Origin: Desulfobacterales bacterium
GTDB lineage: Bacteria > Desulfobacterota > Desulfobacteria > Desulfobacterales > Desulfobacteraceae
Assembly: GCA_022361315.1 (NCBI GenBank)
Contig: JAKSBB010000771.1
Location: 1-9,473, forward strand
Length of the DNA stretch: 9,473 nt
Direction: 5' to 3'
In this document: one piece after another, positions 1 to 8,285 of the stretch
How the letters are laid out: every line of letters begins with the position of its first letter
Position numbering within the stretch: position 1 is the stretch's first letter
Translations under genes and position numbers: made by a program
Notes under the pieces: model-generated
Told to the model about the DNA's origin: nothing
What the model saw: the letters and a program-made list of their open reading frames with translations, nothing else
The model's database searches: none

Positions 1-2429
1 CACTTGGCTGCCAGCGTCTCGTCTTCCCATGAATCGTCAAGGCGGACCATATCTTCCAGGTGGATGCTTTCCTTGCGGTCTGCGTCAGCCAAAGGCATAT
101 GAGTATAGATCTCATCCGCCGTAAACGGCAGGATGGGGGCCATGATTCTGACCAGGGCATCCAGGATAATGGCCATGGCGGTCTGGGCATCCCTGCGCTC
201 CGGTGATTCGGCAGGCGTGATGTAAAGCCTGTCCTTGATAATATCCAGGTAAAAGGAGGACAGGTCCACCACGCAGAAGTTGTGCAGGGTATGGTAAATA
301 ACGTGGAACTCATATTCATCATAGGCAGCCCGGCATCGCTTCACAACCGTGTGAAGACGATGGAGTATAAAGCGGTCAAGCTCACCCATCTGTGCCACCG
401 GTCTTGCATCGGCAGCCTGAAATCCGTCCAGGTTCCCCAGCAGGAAGCGGCAGGTATTTCTGATCCGGCGGTAGGCGTCGGAAAGTTGTTTGATGATATT
501 ATTTGAGATGCTCACATCACCGCGGTAATCGGCAGAGGCGGCCCAGAGTCTGAGCACATCCGCACCGTATTGCTTGATAACTGAATCCGGAGCCACAACA
601 TTGCCCACGGATTTGGACATCTTATGGCCCTTCTCATCCACCACAAAGCCGTGGGTAAGAACAGCCTTGTAGGGGGCGTGTCCGGTGCGTCCCACTGCGG
701 TGAGCAGGGACGAGTGGAACCATCCCCGGTGCTGGTCGGAACCTTCCAGGTACATATCCGCCGGACGGGAGTGTCCCTTGCGCTCTTCGAGCACGGCCGC
801 ATGGCTGACGCCGGAGTCGAACCATACATCCAGAATGTTGTGGTCCTTGGTAAAGCTGTCTGATCCGCATTTTTCGCATTTGGCCCCTTCGGGCATGAGG
901 AACGCGGCATCTTTTTCAAACCAGATATCGGAGCTGTGCTCGGTGAACAGCGCATGGATTTTATCCACGGATTCCCGGGTGGCATAGACCTCTTTACAAT
1001 CGTTGCAGTGGAATACGGGGATAGGTACGCCCCAGGATCTCTGACGCGACAGGCACCAGTCCGGGCGGTGTTCAATCATGGAGTAGATGCGCTCACGTCC
1101 CCAGGATGGAATCCACTTCACATTGTTGATCTCGGTGAGACTTTTCTGGCGCAGGTCCATTTTGTCCATGGAGATAAACCACTGGGGTGTCGCCCGGTAA
1201 ATCACCGGTTTTTTGCACCGCCAGCAGTGGGGGTAAGAGTGGGACATGTTTTCATTTTTCAGCAGGGCTCCCCGTTCTTCAAGGGTGGCGTTGATCTCCT
1301 TGTTGGCTTTGAAGATAAACTGTCCGCCGAACATCTCCACATCTTTGGAAAAGACCCCGTTGTCCTCCACCGGAGAGTAGCACTCCAGTCCGTAGCGTTT
1401 GCCCACAATATGGTCATCCACGCCGTGGCCGGGTGCCGTATGAACACAGCCGGTACCGGCGTCAAGGGTGACATGGTCCCCAAGAATGATGAGGGATTCT
1501 TGATCATAAAAGGGGTGCTGACACCGTTTTTTCTCAAGATCGGTGGCGGCAATTTCCGCGATGACACTAAAGCCTTCAATGCCGAACTCAGCCATCACCT
1601 TTTCAACAAGATCCTTGGCCACAACCAGTACACCGTGGCCCTCTGTTTTAACGGCGGCATAAATAAAATCCGGGTGGAGGCAGACCCCCAGGTTGGCCGG
1701 CAGTGTCCAGGGCGTGGTGGTCCAGATCACCATGGATACGGTCTCGTCTCCGGCTTCCGGGATTAGGGAAGAGACATCATCCTTGACGGGAAACTTCACG
1801 TAAATGGACGGAGAGGTATGGTCATGGTACTCGATCTCAGCTTCTGCCAGGGCTGTCTGGCAGCTCGGGCACCAGTAGATGGGTTTTTTACCCAGGAACA
1901 TGTCTCCGGACAGGGCAAACTCACCACACTCCTTGGCAATTCTGGCCTCGTAGGGGTAATTCATGGTGAGGTAGGGTTCGTCCCATTCCCCGGCCACGCC
2001 AAAGCGTTTAAACTCTTCTCTCTGGATATCCACGAACTTGGCGGCATAGTTCCGGCACTCCCGCCGCACTTGTACCGGGGTCATCTTTTTCTTTTTGCTG
2101 CCCAGTTTTTTATCCACGTTGTGCTCAATGGGCAGACCGTGACAGTCCCAGCCCGGCACATAAGGGGCGTTAAACCCGTTCATCTGGCGGGACCGTATAA
2201 TGATGTCCTTGAGGATTTTATTGATGGCATGGCCCATGTGGAGATGGCCGTTGGCATAGGGAGGGCCGTCGTGGAGAATAAAGACAGGCTTGTCTTTTGA
2301 CTGTTCCCGAAGTTTATCGTAAATCTTTTTCTCTTCCCAGGCTTTGAGCATTTGCGGTTCTCTCTGGGGAAGATTGGCCTTCATGGCAAACTTGGTCGAA
2401 GGCAGGTTCAGTGTTTTTTTATAATCCAT
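1..2429 (-). CDS. ileS: Isoleucyl-tRNA synthetase (3' end outside window)
   Basis: Class I aminoacyl-tRNA synthetase that charges tRNA-Ile in the cytoplasm and edits mischarged valine. The 809 visible codons read open with no stop. The HIGH-type signature is HMGH at residues 64-67, within [12 protein letters not shown]. The CP1 editing domain shows [10 protein letters not shown] starting at residue 237 and TAPGHGVDD further on. [10 protein letters not shown] follows, and KMSKS is at residues 603-607, almost the same spacing as in E. coli IleS. Family members are usually about 930 residues, so roughly the last 120, including the C-terminal zinc-binding part, lie past the left edge. Two adjacent in-frame ATGs exist (2430-2432 and 2427-2429). 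The second is preferred because the GGAGG at 2434-2438 is 4 nt away rather than 1 nt. The gene has its own promoter candidate and is insulated from the upstream chemoreceptor gene by a terminator. Identification is secure. Confidence 0.97.
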   Translation of the reverse strand, partial: MDYKKTLNLPSTKFAMKANLPQREPQMLKAWEEKKIYDKLREQSKDKPVFILHDGPPYANGHLHMGHAINKILKDIIIRSRQMNGFNAPYVPGWDCHGLPIEHNVDKKLGSKKKKMTPVQVRRECRNYAAKFVDIQREEFKRFGVAGEWDEPYLTMNYPYEARIAKECGEFALSGDMFLGKKPIYWCPSCQTALAEAEIEYHDHTSPSIYVKFPVKDDVSSLIPEAGDETVSMVIWTTTPWTLPANLGVCLHPDFIYAAVKTEGHGVLVVAKDLVEKVMAEFGIEGFSVIAEIAATDLEKKRCQHPFYDQESLIILGDHVTLDAGTGCVHTAPGHGVDDHIVGKRYGLECYSPVEDNGVFSKDVEMFGGQFIFKANKEINATLEERGALLKNENMSHSYPHCWRCKKPVIYRATPQWFISMDKMDLRQKSLTEINNVKWIPSWGRERIYSMIEHRPDWCLSRQRSWGVPIPVFHCNDCKEVYATRESVDKIHALFTEHSSDIWFEKDAAFLMPEGAKCEKCGSDSFTKDHNILDVWFDSGVSHAAVLEERKGHSRPADMYLEGSDQHRGWFHSSLLTAVGRTGHAPYKAVLTHGFVVDEKGHKMSKSVGNVVAPDSVIKQYGADVLRLWAASADYRGDVSISNNIIKQLSDAYRRIRNTCRFLLGNLDGFQAADARPVAQMGELDRFILHRLHTVVKRCRAAYDEYEFHVIYHTLHNFCVVDLSSFYLDIIKDRLYITPAESPERRDAQTAMAIILDALVRIMAPILPFTADEIYTHMPLADADRKESIHLEDMVRLDDSWEDETLAAK

Positions 2430-2480
2430 CATTCCTCCGGTATTCGGACATTGAGTTGACATTCATTATGTGAACCTCTC

Positions 2481-2509
2481 TTTCTAATGCCAACGCCCCA
2501 AAAAGTCAA
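2481..2509 (-). promoter_or_regulatory. Candidate sigma-70 promoter of ileS
   Basis: On the minus strand, TTGACT (2504-2509, 5 of 6 to the -35 consensus) is followed after exactly 17 nt by TAGAAA (2481-2486, 4 of 6 to the -10 consensus). Transcription would begin near 2474 and give a leader of about 45 nt before the ileS start. The site lies between the chemoreceptor terminator and ileS, where a promoter is needed. Nothing in the short leader looks like a T-box. Confidence 0.55.
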
Positions 2510-2537
2510 GAATTAAGCGTTTTGTGACAACCGGCCA

Positions 2538-2580
2538 AAAGAAAACAGCCCCGGCAATCCGCCTGTGGATTCCGGGGCTG
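2538..2580 (-). terminator. Intrinsic terminator after the chemoreceptor gene
   Basis: Read on the minus strand, CAGCCCCGG pairs with CCGGGGCTG (2546-2580), and a GGATT/AATCC-type extension prolongs the stem. A T-rich run, TTTTCTTTT (2537-2545), follows directly. The hairpin starts 16 nt after the chemoreceptor stop codon. This is a textbook rho-independent terminator for the minus-strand gene and separates it from ileS. Confidence 0.9.
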
Positions 2581-2596
2581 GGATGGAGGATCCGGA

Positions 2597-4663
2597 TTAA
2601 ATTTTAAACAAATCCACAATCTGCTTTAGTTTACCGGCCAACCGGGCCAGTTCATCGGCGTTGCTGTGAACCTCGGCACTTCTGTCCGACATCTGCTCTG
2701 CATTACGGTTCACGCCGGTCATGTCTTTAGAGATATCACCGGCCACAACGGAACTCTGGCTCACGTTGTCATTTACGTCGTTAATGCCCTGGGCCGCCTG
2801 GGCAATGTTCCGGGCAATTTCACCGGTGGCTGCGGACTGCTCTTCCACTGCAGTGGCAATGGTGACGACAATCTCATTCACCTGGTTGATTATATCCGTG
2901 ATCTGGCTGATCTCACGGACAGCGCCTTTGGTGACGCTCTGGATGCCGTCCACCTTCTCCTGAATGCCTTTGGTGGCTGTGGCAGTCTGGTTCGCCAGGT
3001 CCTTGATTTCATTGGCAACCACGGCAAATCCTTTACCCGCCTCCCCTGCCCGGGCCGCTTCAATGGTGGCATTCAGGGCCAGCAGGTTGGTCTGCTCCGA
3101 GATGTCTGAGATGGTATCGGTCACCTTACCGATATCTGCAGCGGCAGTTCCCAAATGTCCCATCTGTCTGGATGTCTGATCGGCCTGGGATACGGCAGAT
3201 TCGGTTATGCCTCTGGCGGTTTCGGAATTTTTTGCGATCTCATTGATCGTGGAAGCCATCTCATCCGCCGAGGTTGCCACCATGGAAATATTGGCGGACG
3301 CCTGCTCCATGGTGGCTGCTACGGTGAAAGAAGTGGCCGACATCTCTTCCAGGGCGGCAGAGACGCCGGTGGATTTTTCCGAGGTTTCCCTTGCATTGTC
3401 AGAGACATTGCCGGCGATTGCCAACAGACCGACAGAGGATTTATCTATGTCTTTGGCATTGCCTGCCAGATCCCCCACCACCTGCTGAAGTTTTTCAATA
3501 AAGGTGTTGAACCATCCTGAAAGCGTACCGATCTCGTCTTTGCTCCGAACGGGCAGGAGCATGGTAAGGTCCCCCTCCCCTTCCGCGATGTCTTTAAGGC
3601 CTTCGATGACCTGACCCAGCGGACGGGTAACCAGAACCTGGGAAATATAAAAGACAACAACAACAAGGACGGCAATGGCCACAATGCCGATGATGGCAGC
3701 CATATTTCTCAGATGCCTCGGCCCCTCAAGGATCTTATCCATGGGAATTGAAACTCCGATACTCCATGGGGTGTCGGTCTGCCCTACGAAGATGGGTACG
3801 TTTATCTGGACGGACTCTCCGCTGCCACTCATGGCCTTTCTGACCATGGTGTGTGGCTTTCCGGAAGCCACCGCCCTCATCAAATCTCCGGCCGCTTCAT
3901 TGCTTATGAGATCCTTTACATTTTTCCCGACGGCATCCTTCACCGGATGGGCCACCATATATCCGTCATTTGCAATAAGGTAACCGTATCCCAGGTCAAA
4001 AGGCCTGATCTTATCCACCATCTTTGCGAAGGCATCCAGTGAAATGTCAATGGCAACCATACCGACAAATCTGTTCTCGTGCTTGATGGGGGCCACCACC
4101 GTTGCCATCAGGACATCCTTGCCTCCCACCGGGTACACATAGGGATTGGTGAGTACCTCCTTGCCCGTATCCCGGGGCACCGTGTACCAGCTTTCCGTAT
4201 CAAAATCCACCAGGGGTTCCACCACGATGGGGCCGTTCCCCCTGTGCCAATAGGGGACAAAGCGGCCGGTGGCATCGTGACCGGGTTGATTGATGAAGTC
4301 GGCATCCCGGCCGTCCAGGGCATTGGGTTCCCAGCAGGTGTCTATGGCAATAAAATCAGGATTTCTGGATAGCACCTGCTTGAGGATTTCATTCATATCT
4401 GTCCTGGATGGTGTGTTTTCACTCTTCTTCATCCCCTCAAAAACATGGGCCACACTGCGGGCAACACCCATGGCATGATCCATTTCAGACCGGATCATTC
4501 CCCCGTACTTCAGGGCAATCTCGTGGGCAGTTTCCTCTGCCTTTTCCCTGGAAACCGAGGTGGCATTCCCAGTGATATAAACAATGGTGACCGCATAGGA
4601 CACCAACACAACACCGCAGATGGACAGCAGCATTTTGGCTCTTAGGCCAAAGTTTTGAAACAT
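2597..4663 (-). CDS. Methyl-accepting chemotaxis protein, dCache sensor
   Basis: Inner-membrane chemoreceptor of 688 residues that controls the CheA/CheW kinase complex. The order is: TM1 at about 10-32; a large periplasmic double-Cache region at about 33-318, with SWY at 158-160, a [13 protein letters not shown] stretch at 163-175 and AIDIS at 204-208; TM2 at about 321-345; HAMP at about 346-400; and a long coiled-coil signalling domain. The signalling hairpin tip, with [20 protein letters not shown] at 523-542 and [11 protein letters not shown] after it, is the near-invariant kinase-contact region. There is no obvious CheR/CheB-tethering pentapeptide; the C terminus is [10 protein letters not shown]. 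The ATG is well supported by AAGGAG at 4672-4677, 8 nt upstream. The gene is monocistronic, between two terminator-like hairpins. The ligand is unknown: the position two residues before the conserved WY is Glu, not the Arg of the amino-acid-binding dCache motif, so amino-acid sensing is not supported. Confidence 0.96.
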   Translation of the reverse strand: MFQNFGLRAKMLLSICGVVLVSYAVTIVYITGNATSVSREKAEETAHEIALKYGGMIRSEMDHAMGVARSVAHVFEGMKKSENTPSRTDMNEILKQVLSRNPDFIAIDTCWEPNALDGRDADFINQPGHDATGRFVPYWHRGNGPIVVEPLVDFDTESWYTVPRDTGKEVLTNPYVYPVGGKDVLMATVVAPIKHENRFVGMVAIDISLDAFAKMVDKIRPFDLGYGYLIANDGYMVAHPVKDAVGKNVKDLISNEAAGDLMRAVASGKPHTMVRKAMSGSGESVQINVPIFVGQTDTPWSIGVSIPMDKILEGPRHLRNMAAIIGIVAIAVLVVVVFYISQVLVTRPLGQVIEGLKDIAEGEGDLTMLLPVRSKDEIGTLSGWFNTFIEKLQQVVGDLAGNAKDIDKSSVGLLAIAGNVSDNARETSEKSTGVSAALEEMSATSFTVAATMEQASANISMVATSADEMASTINEIAKNSETARGITESAVSQADQTSRQMGHLGTAAADIGKVTDTISDISEQTNLLALNATIEAARAGEAGKGFAVVANEIKDLANQTATATKGIQEKVDGIQSVTKGAVREISQITDIINQVNEIVVTIATAVEEQSAATGEIARNIAQAAQGINDVNDNVSQSSVVAGDISKDMTGVNRNAEQMSDRSAEVHSNADELARLAGKLKQIVDLFKI

Positions 4664-4690
4664 GGTATATTCTCCTTACTCACAGACTCG

Positions 4691-4703
4691 GGTGCGATGC
4701 ACC
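4691..4703 (-). repeat. Short hairpin in the chemoreceptor leader
   Basis: GGTGC and GCACC form a 5-bp perfect stem around a 3-nt loop, 28 nt upstream of the chemoreceptor ATG. If the leader is transcribed from about 4774, this would be an mRNA hairpin close to, but not covering, the ribosome-binding site. Short enough to be chance. Confidence 0.35.
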
Positions 4704-4723
4704 GTAGATATTTTGATTGAGGC

Positions 4724-4740
4724 TTTATTCCTGGAATAAA
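4724..4740. promoter_or_regulatory. 17-bp perfect palindrome upstream of the chemoreceptor
   Basis: TTTATTCC, a single central T, then GGAATAAA: 8 bp of perfect dyad symmetry. It lies about 60 nt before the chemoreceptor ATG, downstream of the promoter candidate. The form (short, AT-rich arms, odd centre) fits a dimeric repressor operator better than a terminator, as no T-run follows on the minus strand. The binding protein is unknown. Confidence 0.5.
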
Positions 4741-4780
4741 CAACACAGAAAACCCAAGCGATTTTCCTCATAAGGGCGCA

Positions 4781-4810
4781 TAAATACAGGTGGTTCGAAG
4801 TAGTTGTCAA
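4781..4810 (-). promoter_or_regulatory. Candidate promoter of the chemoreceptor gene
   Basis: On the minus strand there is a perfect -35 hexamer TTGACA (4805-4810), with TATTTA (4781-4786) 18 nt downstream as a weak -10. The -35 comes just after the T-run of the candidate rsmG terminator, so the old transcript would end where the new one begins. The poor -10 keeps confidence low; a flagellar-type sigma factor or an activator could be involved instead. Confidence 0.4.
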
Positions 4811-4812
4811 GC

Positions 4813-4869
4813 AAAAAGAACGGGAGCAGGAGAGCACGGTTCATGAGCACCATTCGTGCGCGATGCTCC
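4813..4869 (-). terminator. Possible imperfect terminator after rsmG
   Basis: On the minus strand GGAGCA (4864-4869) pairs with TGCTCC (4823-4828), and inside it GCACG (4855-4859) pairs with CGTGC (4834-4838). The structure has internal loops and is followed by CGTTCTTTTT (to 4813). It lies about 60 nt after the rsmG stop. It is weaker than the terminator at 2538-2580 and may be partial or inactive. Confidence 0.45.
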
Positions 4870-4928
4870 GGGGAAATGAGTTAAATTTTTATGGCTGCAA
4901 AATGACTGAATTTAATTCCAGGACACGC

Positions 4929-5588
4929 TTATTTGGAGATGAGCTTAATCAGATAGCGGTCCGATTTTTCAAAAGGCAGCAGATAGTGATCGTGGGTAAT
5001 GTAAAACCGCTCCTGCAGGCCCGGGGTAACTTCTTCAAGGGCCTGCTTTCCCTTGAGCGCATAGATGCAGCCACCTTGGGTGAGCATGGGCAGCGCCAAG
5101 TCTGCAAAGGCCTCAAGACCGGTGAAACCTCTGGAAATTACTGCGTCGTAAGTACAGGCGTGATCGGGTGATTTTGCAAGTTCTTCCACCCGGCTGTGTA
5201 CCGCCTTGATCCCTTCCAGTTTCAATTGTCTGGCCACGTGATTCATGAAATTTACCTTCTTGCGTACAGAATCAACCATGGTGAAGGAAACGGAAGGGGC
5301 GAGAATTTTTAGAGGGATCGCCGGAAACCCACCACCGGATCCCATATCCATGATCCGTGTTTCATTCCCCAGAAACGGCAGCACCGCCAGGGCATCCACA
5401 AAGTGCTTTTCCGCAGATGCCAGCGGGTCTGTGATGGCGGTGAGATTGATCTTTTTATTCCATGCCCATAGTTCACGGGCATGACATGCCATCGCACCTG
5501 TTTGTTCATCTGTAAGCGTAATGCCGAGGATTTCGGCACCTGCTTTCAGGCGTGTTTCAAAAACAGAAAGATCAAAGGTACGGTTCAT
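4929..5588 (-). CDS. rsmG: 16S rRNA (guanine527-N7) methyltransferase RsmG
   Basis: Cytoplasmic S-adenosylmethionine-dependent enzyme (also called GidB) that methylates N7 of G527 in 16S rRNA, in the 530 loop of the small ribosomal subunit. The 219-residue length is normal for the family. Visible motifs: NKKINLTAI (44-52); KHFVDAL (61-67); the SAM-binding loop DMGSGGGFPAIP (81-92); MVDSVRKKVNFM (104-115), carrying the acidic residue after strand 2; and SRGF (152-155), where the family usually has SRAF. The ATG follows the transporter's TGA after 3 nt. Only a weak GGGA lies at SD distance, so translation is probably coupled to the upstream gene. In many bacteria rsmG sits beside mnmG and parAB; here it is the last gene of an operon with a transporter and a TPR-SPOR protein. 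Confidence 0.96.
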   Translation of the reverse strand: MNRTFDLSVFETRLKAGAEILGITLTDEQTGAMACHARELWAWNKKINLTAITDPLASAEKHFVDALAVLPFLGNETRIMDMGSGGGFPAIPLKILAPSVSFTMVDSVRKKVNFMNHVARQLKLEGIKAVHSRVEELAKSPDHACTYDAVISRGFTGLEAFADLALPMLTQGGCIYALKGKQALEEVTPGLQERFYITHDHYLLPFEKSDRYLIKLISK

Positions 5589-5591
5589 GGC

Positions 5592-6899
5592 TCAGTTCCC
5601 GATCAGCAGGCTGGTATTGGTATAAAATGTACCGGCCACGCAAGCCGTCATCAGACAGGCAAAGGTTGAGGCAAGCAAGGCCCTGGGCCCGACCGACGAT
5701 ATATCGGCGGTGCGCTCCGGTGCCAGCGCGGCAATCCCCCCCACAAAGATAGCCATGGAAGCCACGTGGGCAAACCCGCAAAGGGCATATGTGGTGATCA
5801 CTGCAGATCTGCCGTGGACCAATGCATTCTCAGCCAATGCCCTGGCCAGATCCTGGTAAGAGGCCACTTCGGTGAGAATGATGCGCTCCCCGATGATTGT
5901 TGAAATCAAACCAGCGTCTTCAACCGGGATGCCGATGATCAGGGTAAAGGGGTAGAATAGGTACCCGAGTATGCCCTTCAGCGACCAGGTCATGGCGGTT
6001 CCCGCCCATTGGTTTATCATATCCGATGCACTGCCGAGCAGCAGATCCACCAGGGCCACAAGGCCGAGCACGGCAATCAACAGCCCCACAATGCTGAATG
6101 CCACTTTTAACCCTGTTGCCGCCCCGTTGATAACGGCTTCAAAGAGATTGGAATCCCTCTCATAACTGATGTTCACCGTTTTACCCAGGGTTCTGGGGGT
6201 TTCTGTCTCCGGAAAAAACAGCTTGGCCATCACCAATGCCGCAGGGGCAGATAAAAATGAGGCGGAAATCAGATGACCGGCAATGGATGGAAAGGTGGAA
6301 TGCAGGGTAAACACGTAAAGTGCCAGAACATTTGATGCCACCGTGGCCATTCCGGCCGTCACGATGGTGCAAAGCTCTGATTTGGTCATTTTATCGATGT
6401 GTGGGCGCACCGTGAAGGCAGACTCCACCCCCACAAAAATATTGGAAGCCGCACACAGGGCCTCAGCACCTGAAATACGCATCAGCTTCGTAAAAGCCTT
6501 TGCAAACTGTCGGATGATAAACGGCAGGATATTATAATAGTACAGAATAGAAACCAGCGCAGAGAAGAAGAGGATAGCGGGAATGGCCTGAAACGCAAAA
6601 ATAAATCCAATGGAGCCTTCAGTCCCCGGTGGCAGGGCCAAAGGGCCGAAGGCAAACTGCGCCCCTTTTGCAGAGGCTGCCAATATCTTCACCGTAAAAT
6701 CATTCACAGCCCTGAATATGGAAATCCCGGCGGGAACAACAAATATGAAAAGGGCAAACAGCAGTTGAAGGCCAATCCCCCACCCCAGAAGGTGCCAGTT
6801 TACCCCCTGGCGCTCTCCAAAGAAAATCCTGGCAATCCCCCATGCCATGGCCAGAAGAACAAACAATCCCGCAAAACTGATCAGATTATACGCTTCCAC
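5592..6899 (-). CDS. CNT-family nucleoside transporter (NupC-like), divergent binding site
   Basis: Inner-membrane protein of 435 residues, hydrophobic throughout, of the concentrative nucleoside transporter family (SLC28/NupC), which couples nucleoside uptake to a Na+ or H+ gradient. Numbering from the GTG, family landmarks are FQAIPAILFFSALVSILYYY (about 103-122), NIFVGVESAFTVRPHI (about 153-168), GMATVASNVLALY (about 183-195), IGIPVEDA (about 322-329) and TYALCGFAHVASMA (about 370-383). It departs from the NupC pattern. The GQTEAP hairpin reads GVESAF and is one residue shorter. NEF reads TEV. FANFSS reads FAHVAS. Substrate range may therefore differ from classical NupC. Start: a TTG (6900-6902) and a GTG (6897-6899) are both in frame. 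AAGGAG at 6906-6911 is 3 nt from the TTG and 6 nt from the GTG, so the GTG is preferred. The SD lies in the short gap after the TPR-SPOR stop codon. Family assignment is secure; substrate is not. Confidence 0.93.
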   Translation of the reverse strand: MEAYNLISFAGLFVLLAMAWGIARIFFGERQGVNWHLLGWGIGLQLLFALFIFVVPAGISIFRAVNDFTVKILAASAKGAQFAFGPLALPPGTEGSIGFIFAFQAIPAILFFSALVSILYYYNILPFIIRQFAKAFTKLMRISGAEALCAASNIFVGVESAFTVRPHIDKMTKSELCTIVTAGMATVASNVLALYVFTLHSTFPSIAGHLISASFLSAPAALVMAKLFFPETETPRTLGKTVNISYERDSNLFEAVINGAATGLKVAFSIVGLLIAVLGLVALVDLLLGSASDMINQWAGTAMTWSLKGILGYLFYPFTLIIGIPVEDAGLISTIIGERIILTEVASYQDLARALAENALVHGRSAVITTYALCGFAHVASMAIFVGGIAALAPERTADISSVGPRALLASTFACLMTACVAGTFYTNTSLLIGN

Positions 6900-6914
6900 C
6901 AAAATCTCCTTGTC

Positions 6915-8015
6915 TTAGAACCGGCCGGCCGGCCGTACGATAATATCCATGTCCAGTTTTTCCTTCATCGTTTCCAGATCTGCTTTTGCCGCCGATTTGG
7001 TTTTATATGCCCCCATACGGACCAGGAACCAGGTTTTTCCGGATGGCCGCTTCATGACAACCACGCGTGCGGGATACCCTTCATTCTGCAAAACCCGGTG
7101 TCTTTTCTCTGCATTACTCTGCTTCCCAAAGGCACCGGCCTGAAGTTCGTAACCGGAAAGCAATTCCGGCATCCGTGGAATTGGATCGGTGGCCACCCGG
7201 GGAGTTTTGGAGGGCTGTGGTTCCTTGGTAGCCTCTGGTTCAGGTGATTTCATGGCATCAAACTTGGGTTCATCCCCGGAAACGGACGCCGTCTTCGGGG
7301 CAGGGTCACCCACCTTATGCCCGGGTATAGTCCTTGCCTTTTTTGGCAGTTCCTTTTTAACAACCAAATCCGCGGCCTCAGGTGCCGGTTCGGCAGGATA
7401 CTTCCGGTTGAGTTCAGCCAGCTGATCTCCGGCGTAGGGATGATCCGGATCCAGTGCAACCGCCTGTTTGTATGCGTCCCTTGCCTTATTGTAATGCCCG
7501 GTCTTAGCCAGGATATCCCCCTTCAGACATAGGGCCAGGTAGAACTTCGGTGCGAAGCTCAAAGCCGTCTCAACATCCTTAAGACTTAAATCATACTCCT
7601 GAAGTTCGGCCCGGCAAATCGCCCGGTTAAAATAGGCGTAATAATTGTCAGGTGTCAGTGAGATCTCCATATTGTAGTTTTTGACGGCCTGAATATAGTC
7701 ACCTTTATAATACCAGGCGACGCCAAGGTTTGAATACAACCCCTTGAGATCCGGTTTTATTTCTCTGGTCTTTTCGAAATCTGCGATGGCCTTATCATAT
7801 TGATTCAGTTTCATATGGGCCACCCCTCTGTTCTTATATACGTCAGGGTTGCCGGGCACCATGTCGATCAGGCGAGTGAACGTCTCTATTGCCTCGTGAT
7901 ATTTATCCGCTTTCATCTGGGCAACACCGGATTCAAACAGGGCTTTTTCCGTTTGTGCATGGACAAGGGTTATCAGGCAACTGACAAGCAGAACGGACAC
8001 AAGAATCTTTTTCAA
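6915..8015 (-). CDS. Secreted TPR-SPOR domain protein
   Basis: Envelope protein of 366 residues with an N-terminal signal peptide (MKKILVSVLLVSCLITLVHA, likely cut before Q21). About five TPR repeats follow (roughly 24-195), each with the usual pattern, e.g. VYKNRGVAHMKLNQYDKAIADF. Then comes a Pro/Lys/Glu-rich linker (about 205-282) and a C-terminal SPOR domain (about 286-362) with YELQAGAF, NAEKRHRVLQNEGYPARV and TWFLVRMGAY. SPOR domains bind glycan strands stripped of stem peptides, often at division sites; the TPRs probably recruit a partner protein. A TTG start at 8013-8015 is chosen because GGGAG lies 7 nt upstream and it gives a normal signal peptide starting MKK. An upstream TTG (8034-8036) would add seven residues and has no such SD. 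LVSC resembles a lipobox, but the Cys at residue 13 is early for a lipoprotein. First gene of the operon with the CNT transporter and rsmG. The precise role is unknown. Confidence 0.88.
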   Translation of the reverse strand: MKKILVSVLLVSCLITLVHAQTEKALFESGVAQMKADKYHEAIETFTRLIDMVPGNPDVYKNRGVAHMKLNQYDKAIADFEKTREIKPDLKGLYSNLGVAWYYKGDYIQAVKNYNMEISLTPDNYYAYFNRAICRAELQEYDLSLKDVETALSFAPKFYLALCLKGDILAKTGHYNKARDAYKQAVALDPDHPYAGDQLAELNRKYPAEPAPEAADLVVKKELPKKARTIPGHKVGDPAPKTASVSGDEPKFDAMKSPEPEATKEPQPSKTPRVATDPIPRMPELLSGYELQAGAFGKQSNAEKRHRVLQNEGYPARVVVMKRPSGKTWFLVRMGAYKTKSAAKADLETMKEKLDMDIIVRPAGRF

Positions 8016-8075
8016 GCCGGTGCTCCCTATTGGCAATTATTTACGGTTCGTGGTTCGGATCAAACTGGCTCTTGT

Positions 8076-8104
8076 ATAATAAAAGCCCCTGCCAAATACA
8101 ACAA
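8076..8104 (-). promoter_or_regulatory. Candidate promoter of the TPR-SPOR/CNT/rsmG operon
   Basis: On the minus strand TTGTTG (8099-8104) is followed after 17 nt by TATTAT (8076-8081, 5 of 6 to the -10 consensus). Transcription would start near 8069, about 54 nt before the TTG start of the TPR-SPOR gene. A tandem GGTTCG pair (8045-8050 and 8052-8057) lies just inside the transcript. The -35 is weak. Confidence 0.45.
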
Positions 8105-8138
8105 AAATCAAACCGTTCGCAAGGGTACTAGAGAAAAA

Positions 8139-8201
8139 GGTAGACATCTGCTCCGGCTTCTGTTAAGGGTAAAATCGGCAAATTAATAATTTTGGTAGAC
8201 A
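8139..8201. repeat. GGTAGACA direct repeat pair
   Basis: GGTAGACA is present at 8139-8146 and 8194-8201, same orientation, 55 bp apart. The second copy overlaps the first ATTTTGGTA repeat. Function unknown; 8 bp is near the chance level for a region this size. Confidence 0.3.
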
Positions 8202-8254
8202 GCGGCCCACCATTTTGGTAAGGCTACAATTGGATACGTAAAATCTGATTTGGT
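8189..8254. repeat. Spaced ATTTTGGTA-type direct repeats
   Basis: ATTTTGGTA occurs at 8189-8197 and again, identical, at 8212-8220, a period of 23 bp or about two helical turns. A related ATTTGGT is at 8248-8254. All point the same way. They could be an array of binding sites for a regulator of either divergent gene. Two exact 9-mers this close are suggestive but not proof. Confidence 0.4.
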
Positions 8255-8263
8255 GAGCCGGGT

Positions 8264-8285
8264 CTTTTGTCAGCGACCTTTTGTC
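8264..8285. repeat. CTTTTGTC tandem repeat, 14-bp period
   Basis: CTTTTGTC is at 8264-8271 and 8278-8285, separated by AGCGAC. Another short direct repeat in the divergent region, about 100 bp before the DruA-family start. Possible regulatory half-sites; weak evidence. Confidence 0.3.

Noticed and set aside
936..1766. 276-codon open frame on the plus strand
   Set aside because: It lies entirely antisense to ileS, whose own frame shows continuous synthetase motifs. The antisense translation resembles no domain I recognise and has no SD in front of it.
2430..2510. T-box riboswitch upstream of ileS
   Set aside because: The leader from the candidate promoter is only about 45 nt, too short for a T-box, and no T-box-like conserved sequence or antiterminator is visible.
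4863..5171. 102-codon plus-strand frame starting in the chemoreceptor/rsmG gap
   Set aside because: Most of it is antisense to rsmG, it has no convincing ribosome-binding site, and its start overlaps the candidate terminator hairpin.
7953..8015. Lipoprotein signal on the TPR-SPOR protein
   Set aside because: LVSC loosely fits a lipobox, but the Cys would be residue 13, leaving a very short hydrophobic region. Cleavage after VHA at residue 20 fits better.
7800..8186. 128-codon plus-strand frame reaching into the divergent region
   Set aside because: Its first two thirds are antisense to the TPR-SPOR signal peptide and first TPRs. The remainder is low-complexity and basic, with no domain.
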